NCBI GenBank assembly: GCA_937967795.1
Contig: CALBSK010000092.1
Span: 1 to 7,079, forward strand
Source of the DNA: an uncultured Alphaproteobacteria bacterium
GTDB taxonomy: Bacteria > Pseudomonadota > Alphaproteobacteria > UBA9655
Direction: 5' to 3'
Length of the DNA stretch: 7,079 nt
Positions 4,207 through 7,079 of this stretch are shown one piece after another. Position 1 is the first letter of the stretch. Every line of letters starts with the position of its first letter. The notes beneath the pieces are model-generated. The model had not been told where the DNA came from. It made no database searches and worked only from the letters and a program-made list of their open reading frames with translations. The translations under genes were made by a program, and so were the position numbers.

Positions 4207-4240
4207 GAGCCGTATGAATCGAGAGGTTCACGTACGGTTC
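4207..4240 (+). ncRNA. Group II intron domain V
   Basis: This 34-base hairpin has canonical domain V form. There is an 8-bp lower helix (4207-4214 with 4233-4240), a two-base CG bulge at 4231-4232, a 6-bp upper helix (4215-4220 with 4225-4230) and a GAGA tetraloop of the GNRA type. The catalytic AGC triad is at 4208-4210. All expected elements are intact although the rest of the intron is truncated. Confidence 0.88.
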
Positions 4241-4279
4241 TGAGAGGGGCTGGCGGGGAAGTTCCGCCGGTCTACTCAC

Positions 4280-4677
4280 CTCCAGAGGATGATGTTCTAA
4301 CGTAGATCTCTCTACTATATAATGTACCTCTAAAACCTCATACAATCGTCGTACAGAGACAAAAAAATTTTTTAGGTATTTCCCCCGCCTTTAATCCCAT
4401 AAAATGCATCCATGGACGCTCTATGTGGTTATTTTTGATTTGTAAGGAATGATTCATAAAGACAGATCCACTCTTTTCCCCTATCCAAAACATTTTTGCT
4501 TCTGTAGATGGATTTTAGAAGCATTTATGGGGAGAGGAGGGACAGATAAGTTTAGTAGCTCCTCCGAAGGGAAGGTACGCGCGCTTACGCGCGTACCTAT
4601 ACATGATCTCAAAACGCCAATTTTGAAATCATGTAGTGTGTTATTGACAAATGCAAGTAAAGAATTTTATCTAATCT
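4280..4677. other. Gene-free stretch after the intron
   Basis: No convincing gene is seen. An open plus-strand frame from ATG 4449 runs through the hairpins below and has no recognisable protein character. The stretch contains TATAAT at 4318-4323 without a good -35, an A7T6 run at 4363-4376, a hairpin TGCTTCT/AGAAGCA (4497-4503 with 4517-4523) and the double hairpin at 4573-4634. Confidence 0.5.
4573..4634. terminator. Double hairpin, possible bidirectional terminator
   Basis: AGGTACGCGCG (4573-4583) pairs perfectly with CGCGCGTACCT (4588-4598) around CTTA. Two bases later ACATGAT-C-TCAAAA (4601-4614) pairs with TTTTGA-A-ATCATGT (4621-4634), one mismatch, loop CGCCAA. It lies about 45 bases past the stop of the minus-strand exported-protein gene and could end its transcript. 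CTCCGAAG and GCGCGCTTA nearby recall copy 1 of the three-hairpin repeat, so it may be a distant relative. Confidence 0.45.
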
Positions 4678-5076
4678 TTAATCAAACCACGTTGTGTTAG
4701 AAGCATCGTATGTACTAGAGTTACCAAGCTGTTGACGTTGAGGACTATAAGGTATGTAATCAACAGGAATTTTTAGGATGCATTTTCCTTGTATTAATTC
4801 TGAGTTCAGCTTTGTAATACCGAGATAGGAAGCATGGCAAAAAGGAAATGCTTTTCCGCCAATTTTTGCTTCTAAAATTCCCTCTGTTCTAGAAGTCAAA
4901 GTCTCACTCCAAGGATACTCTTGAACTGGTTCATAACTAGCTATTTTTTGTCGGACGACAGTTAATTTTTCTTGTACCTCCTCATCATTCATTGCCATTA
5001 CGTATTCCGAATGTGTAAAGTTTCCTAACATAGGTAAAATAATTAAAGTTAACGCTTTGAGAAATTTTTTAGACAT
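4678..5076 (-). CDS. Small exported protein, DM9/DUF3421-like (132 aa)
   Basis: Start ATG at 5076-5074 has AAGGA eight bases upstream, better than an upstream ATG at 5112 that would add 12 residues. Residues 1-29 are a signal peptide: lysines, then a hydrophobic core (LKALTLIILPMLGNF), with likely cleavage near A28. The mature part has a short helix (EEVQEKLTVVRQKIASYEP) and then EGILEAKIGGKAFPFCHASYLG, ELIQGKCIL and DYIPYSPQ. The order G-x-E-[AG]-x-x-G-x-x-[FL]-[FY]-x-[CR]-x-A-x-Y ... GK ... [DC]YIPY resembles a single DM9/DUF3421 repeat. Cysteines 80 and 99 could form a disulfide. The match is by eye; the ligand is unknown. It stands alone with its own promoter and terminator candidates. 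Confidence 0.7.
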   Translation of the reverse strand: MSKKFLKALTLIILPMLGNFTHSEYVMAMNDEEVQEKLTVVRQKIASYEPVQEYPWSETLTSRTEGILEAKIGGKAFPFCHASYLGITKLNSELIQGKCILKIPVDYIPYSPQRQQLGNSSTYDASNTTWFD

Positions 5077-5143
5077 ATCGTTTATCCTTTCCTGTTTTTT
5101 AATGAGACACATTGTATAGATGAATAATATGCCTATTAAAATT

Positions 5144-5172
5144 AGTATCTAACATTACTTCTTATATGTAAA
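5144..5172 (-). promoter_or_regulatory. Candidate promoter of the exported-protein gene
   Basis: On the minus strand TTTACA (5172-5167) is followed after 17 bases by GATACT (5149-5144), five and four matches to the sigma-70 consensus. Transcription would start some 60 bases before the ATG. The region 5113-5278 otherwise holds only AT-rich DNA with no gene I can support. Confidence 0.35.
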
Positions 5173-5278
5173 CAATTTATATAACTTTCATTACGCGTCC
5201 ATGTAACTCACGCCATAGCTGATTGGAGTGTGGAGAAAATGAATAGCTTATTAGAGAGCGGAAGCGAGAGAAGTAAGT

Positions 5279-5342
5279 CCTGAATTTTTTCAGGCGCGCT
5301 TATACAAACTTTTTAAGTTTGTGCGCTATGTCGCAAGCAACG
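5279..5342 (+). repeat. Three-hairpin dispersed repeat, copy 3
   Basis: CCTGAA-TTTT-TTCAGG (5279-5294) is followed by CGCGCTTATA (5295-5304), then ACAAACTT-TTT-AAGTTTGT (5304-5322), GCGCTA and GTCGCAAGCAAC (5331-5342), in which the last palindrome is partly decayed. It occupies the same place upstream of module B as copy 1 does upstream of module A. The hairpin arms are perfect yet unrelated in sequence to the other copies. Confidence 0.7.
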
Positions 5343-5353
5343 AGAACAAATTT

Positions 5354-5413
5354 ACAAGCTTTTGTCAGACGCGACCTCAACAGAAAGCGCTTGAAATGCC
5401 CAGACGTTTGTAG
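5354..5413 (+). pseudogene. C-terminal relic of the 71-aa gene
   Basis: In the correct frame it reads FCQTRPQQKALEMPRRL-stop, matching FCQARPQKKALKS of the intact gene; the DNA similarity covers about 5360-5398 against 562-600. The first two thirds, its promoter region and ribosome site are gone: copy 3 of the hairpin repeat abuts the relic directly. A longer frame in another phase (5319-5531) crosses it but does not correspond to the ancestral protein. Confidence 0.6.
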
Positions 5414-5444
5414 AGTACCCTATTCAGAAACCGTCGAAGACGTT

Positions 5445-5531
5445 ATGGACCTGATTCTCCAGAATAGGATACGCAATATGCGTTGCCAGAATGGCAACAC
5501 GAAAGACCGCTCAAATGCGTATGCTACCTAA
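5445..5531 (+). CDS. Module B counterpart of the micro-ORF (28 aa), doubtful
   Basis: Reads MDLILQNRIRNMRCQNGN..., sharing the I-x-QN-x-IRNM segment with the 44-aa frame of module A. The ribosome site is weaker (GAAGA) and there is no downstream gene to couple to, since the 104-aa gene is deleted here. A hairpin GTTGCCA/TGGCAAC (5482-5488 with 5492-5498) follows IRNM as in module A but with different arms. It is more likely the trace of a structured RNA element than a functional protein. Confidence 0.25.
   Translation: MDLILQNRIRNMRCQNGNTKDRSNAYAT
5482..5498 (+). promoter_or_regulatory. Micro-ORF hairpin, module B
   Basis: GTTGCCA and TGGCAAC form seven perfect pairs around GAA, following the conserved ACGCAATAT (5471-5479). 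It is the structural equivalent of the hairpin at 686-708, with different arms. Confidence 0.5.
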
Positions 5532-5562
5532 CTCCCAGGAAAAGGAAAAAGAACAGATTGTC

Positions 5563-5583
5563 ATGAATATGATGATGAGATAA
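5563..5583 (+). CDS. Six-codon leader peptide (MNMMMR), module B
   Basis: Same length, position and last codons (ATGAGATAA) as MNLKMR of module A. Here the ribosome site is weak (GGAAAAAGAA further upstream) and the coupled upstream gene is missing, so its translation is less sure. Four of its six codons are ATG. It is followed after seven bases by the covarying hairpin. Confidence 0.35.
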   Translation: MNMMMR

Positions 5584-5590
5584 ACTGAGC

Positions 5591-5625
5591 GCAACGCACA
5601 GGTGTTTGTCGCGCCTGCACGTTGC
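5591..5625 (+). promoter_or_regulatory. Covarying leader hairpin, module B
   Basis: GCAACG (5591-5596) pairs with CGTTGC (5620-5625); after two mismatches CAGG (5599-5602) pairs with CCTG (5614-5617) around a loop beginning TGTTT. Two pairs differ from module A on both sides. The loop after TGTTT has a different sequence (GTCGCG instead of CAGG), which could give replicon specificity if the loop binds an antisense RNA. Confidence 0.6.
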
Positions 5626-5652
5626 TAACCATAACGACTAGAAGGAGTCATC

Positions 5653-5850
5653 ATGGCTGATCATGATATACAAAAATCCAAACAATTATTAAAGCGTTTA
5701 GAAGAAGAAATGGAGTTTCTGAGAAGTCTCACGTCTCAGATAACCAATCTCTCGTCTCAGGCAATTGTCATTTCTTCCACTATAAAAGGAACTTGGAATT
5801 ATATTGACCAAGTCCATAAAAGCTGGAAGCTAGATATTGAAGAATCTTGA
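5653..5850 (+). CDS. Conserved 65-aa coiled-coil-like protein, module B
   Basis: This is the second copy of the small protein upstream of repA, 61 of 65 residues identical to the first. AAGGAG (5642-5647) sits five bases before ATG. By my count the two genes differ at 14 of 198 bases, clearly less than the flanking repA copies (about 17% over a 110-base sample), so this part has been exchanged recently or is under unusual constraint. The N-terminal half is probably a helical coiled coil; no catalytic motif is visible. Being retained when the two genes upstream were lost suggests that it matters for RepA function or copy control. Confidence 0.87.
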   Translation: MADHDIQKSKQLLKRLEEEMEFLRSLTSQITNLSSQAIVISSTIKGTWNYIDQVHKSWKLDIEES

Positions 5851-5856
5851 GATAAA

Positions 5857-5905
5857 GCCTCTCAGGGCCCTGAAAGCATATGTTTTCTTGTATGTTCTGA
5901 GAGGC
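5857..5905 (+). promoter_or_regulatory. Hairpin between the 65-aa gene and repA, module B
   Basis: GCCTCTCAGG (5857-5866) pairs with TCTGAGAGGC (5896-5905, one wobble); beyond a nine-base bulge, GCATA (5876-5880) pairs with TATGT (5891-5895). Outer and inner helices match those of module A while the loop is different. Confidence 0.55.
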
Positions 5906-5933
5906 CTCTCCCAATAAAAAAGAAGTGCAATTT

Positions 5934-6995
5934 ATGAGAAAATTCCTTGCCTCAATTCTTGAAACACTAAGTAAAAAACTTAGGGGAAGAGAAGTAGCTA
6001 CTTTAAAAGAGACGAGCGTTGAAGAAACCAAATCTGAGATCAAAAAGGCGTCTAAGAAAAGTAAGTCAAAACAAAAAAATACAGAAATAATTCCTTATAA
6101 AAAAAATCCCGCCAGAGATCTTATAGAAATGATGGAAATTCCATTTTTATCTCTTTCAAAGAATCGCAGGAATCCAATTATCTATGAAAGCTCAGATGGA
6201 ACGCGTAAAGTTAAGGTAACTCGCCACACTGGTCATTTTCTTGCAAGCATATATGATTGGGATATCATTCTATTTATTGCTAGCAAAATGCAGAAAATTA
6301 TTAATTCTGGAAAAGATATTCCTCCACGTACCATGATCGTTCCGAGGCATGAAATATTAACTGCAATTCACAAACACAACGTTAATACACAGCAAAAAGA
6401 ATTGGAAAAAAGCCTCCATAGGCTAAAGCGTACAGCAATAGACACAACAATTCGAAATGAAGACTATCGATATAAGTCTGATTTTGGGTTCTTAGATAGT
6501 TGGGAATATACAGAACGCAAAGATATCAAAGAAATAAAAATAACCCTTTCACAATGGTTATACGATGGAATTTGCGCTCAAGGAGCTTTGCTCAAAGTAG
6601 ATCCAGCTTACTTTGATATAACATCTGGATTGAAGAGATTTCTTTATCGTACAGCCCGTAAACATGCTGGAAATAATAAAGATGGATGGGAATTTTCAAT
6701 TGAAACTCTTCATGAAAAGTCAGGAAGTGAAAGAGAATTTAAAAAGTTTAAAAGTGATTTAAAGGCTGCTGTAATAGCTAATGACATACCTGGATATGCT
6801 ATGGAGTGGATTCAAAAGACCAAAAAAGAGTTTGTTTTATTTAAGCGCCTATCAACATTAGAAAAGCTAGAACGAATCGCAGAAGAAATTAGCCAAAATA
6901 TAAAAGAAGAAGGACACGAAAACCAGGGGGGGACATCACGGACTTTTGGGGGGGATATTACGGGCCTTAATAACACTGTGCATAAAATTCCTTAG
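5934..6995 (+). CDS. repA: Plasmid replication initiator RepA, RPA family (353 aa)
   Basis: The intact initiator binds origin iterons and opens the origin with host DnaA. Residues 1-50 are a variable lysine-rich leader. The RPA core follows: FLSLSKNRR (71-79), YESSDGTRKVKVTRH (84-98), YDWDIILFIASKM (107-119), PRHEILTAIH (137-146), TTIRNEDYRYKSDFGFLDSW (171-190), ITLSQWLYDGI (203-213), VDPAYFDITSGLKRFLYRTA (222-241), RKHAGNN (242-248) and LHEKSGSEREFKKF (259-272). ATG at 5934 matches the module A start; a GTG three codons upstream (5925) is possible. The ribosome site is AGAAG at 5921-5925. The end is odd: residues 331-353 are encoded by iteron DNA, and the TAG lies inside the first type 2 iteron. 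The module A gene stops before its iterons, so this tail is probably dispensable. Confidence 0.92.
   Translation: MRKFLASILETLSKKLRGREVATLKETSVEETKSEIKKASKKSKSKQKNTEIIPYKKNPARDLIEMMEIPFLSLSKNRRNPIIYESSDGTRKVKVTRHTGHFLASIYDWDIILFIASKMQKIINSGKDIPPRTMIVPRHEILTAIHKHNVNTQQKELEKSLHRLKRTAIDTTIRNEDYRYKSDFGFLDSWEYTERKDIKEIKITLSQWLYDGICAQGALLKVDPAYFDITSGLKRFLYRTARKHAGNNKDGWEFSIETLHEKSGSEREFKKFKSDLKAAVIANDIPGYAMEWIQKTKKEFVLFKRLSTLEKLERIAEEISQNIKEEGHENQGGTSRTFGGDITGLNNTVHKIP
6923..6966 (+). repeat. Two type 1 iterons inside the end of repA
   Basis: Two tandem 22-bp units (6923-6944, 6945-6966) match the module A iterons. The first has GGGGGGGACATCACGGAC; the second is decayed (GGGGGGGATATTACGGGCC). Both are read as codons of repA. 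Confidence 0.75.
6977..6985 (-). promoter_or_regulatory. Perfect DnaA box inside repA 3' end
   Basis: TGTGCATAA reads TTATGCACA on the minus strand, a full match to TTATNCACA. It lies between the two iteron blocks, as does the near-consensus box of module A, which supports an origin here. Confidence 0.6.
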
Positions 6996-7079
6996 GTCAA
7001 AGGATCACGGACCTTAGGTCAAAGGATCACGGACCTTAGGTCAAAGGATCACGGACCTTAGGTCAAAGGATCACGGACC
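6992..7079 (+). repeat. Four exact 22-bp type 2 iterons (module B origin)
   Basis: Units at 6992-7013, 7014-7035, 7036-7057 and 7058-7079 are identical: TTA plus GGTCAAAGGATCACGGACC. The last ten bases (ATCACGGACC) and the 22-bp period equal the type 1 iterons, but the G-run half is replaced. The junctions form a near-palindrome, GACCTTAGGTC. The array ends with the window, so the true copy number and the AT-rich region expected after it are unknown. Confidence 0.88.

Larger units (their letters stand above)
3448..4279 (+). mobile_element. 5'-truncated group II intron
   Basis: Only the 3' part of a group II intron remains: the second half of the maturase gene, an intact-looking domain V (4207-4240) and a domain VI-like helix (GGCGG at 4252-4256 with CCGCC at 4264-4268) ending TCTACTCAC near 4279. 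Domains I-III and the first half of the reverse transcriptase are missing, so it should be neither self-splicing nor mobile. The left junction is set by where maturase-like codons begin, three bases after the hicB stop; the right edge is approximate. Confidence 0.75.

Noticed and set aside
4449..4700. Plus-strand 83-codon open frame
   Set aside because: It crosses three hairpins, overlaps the end of the opposite-strand exported-protein gene and has no recognisable protein character, although TAAGGA lies shortly before its ATG.
5239..5283. 14-codon frame MNSLLESGSERSKS with a TGGAGA ribosome site
   Set aside because: Too short to support and without a counterpart upstream of module A; only its position before copy 3 is suggestive.
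5319..5531. Plus-strand 70-codon frame as a real gene
   Set aside because: It begins inside copy 3 of the hairpin repeat and reads the relic of the 71-aa gene in the wrong frame, then runs into the micro-ORF remnant in its own frame; it is a chance joining of relics.
6992..7079. Short CRISPR-like array
   Set aside because: The 22-bp units are directly abutting with no spacers and share a core with origin iterons.

Overview
This looks like part or all of an AT-rich plasmid, or a plasmid-derived segment, from an alphaproteobacterium. The main evidence is two copies of a replication module. Each copy ends in a RepA-like initiator with the signature blocks of the RPA family (replication initiator protein A), which is common on alphaproteobacterial plasmids, followed by 22-bp iterons. 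Low GC, many structured intergenic repeats and decaying genes would fit an intracellular symbiont lineage, but that is inference.

Module A (about 244-2700) runs left to right: a three-hairpin repeat, a 71-aa and a 104-aa paralogous pair of basic proteins sharing an [IV]WVP-type strand/helix block, a micro-ORF between them, a six-codon leader peptide, a hairpin, a 65-aa coiled-coil-like protein, a second hairpin, a repA broken by a frameshift, and an origin. The origin has three iterons, a near-consensus DnaA box between them, four 10-bp AT-rich direct repeats and a second near-consensus DnaA box. Stop/start overlaps (TAATG, ATGA) link the cistrons.

The middle (2600-5280) is accessory: a structured intergenic stretch with an inverted copy of the three-hairpin repeat; a hicB-like antitoxin gene cut off after its N-terminal domain; a 5'-truncated group II intron whose maturase fragment and domain V are still recognisable; a double hairpin; and a minus-strand gene for a small exported protein resembling DM9/DUF3421 domains.

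Module B (5279-7079) is a shortened relative of module A. It has the three-hairpin repeat, only relics of the two upstream genes, the leader peptide, both hairpins, the 65-aa gene (61 of 65 residues identical) and an intact 353-aa RepA. The end of this repA is translated from its own iterons. A perfect DnaA-box match lies there, and the window ends exactly at the end of the fourth exact copy of a second iteron type that shares only its 3' half with the first.

The most interesting signal is the rep-operon leader. Comparing the two modules shows compensatory base changes in hairpins, a conserved minicistron and a highly conserved small protein. This suggests RNA-based or translational copy control not matched to any system I can name. 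The two modules together look like a cointegrate or an old duplication in which one replicon has lost an intact initiator.
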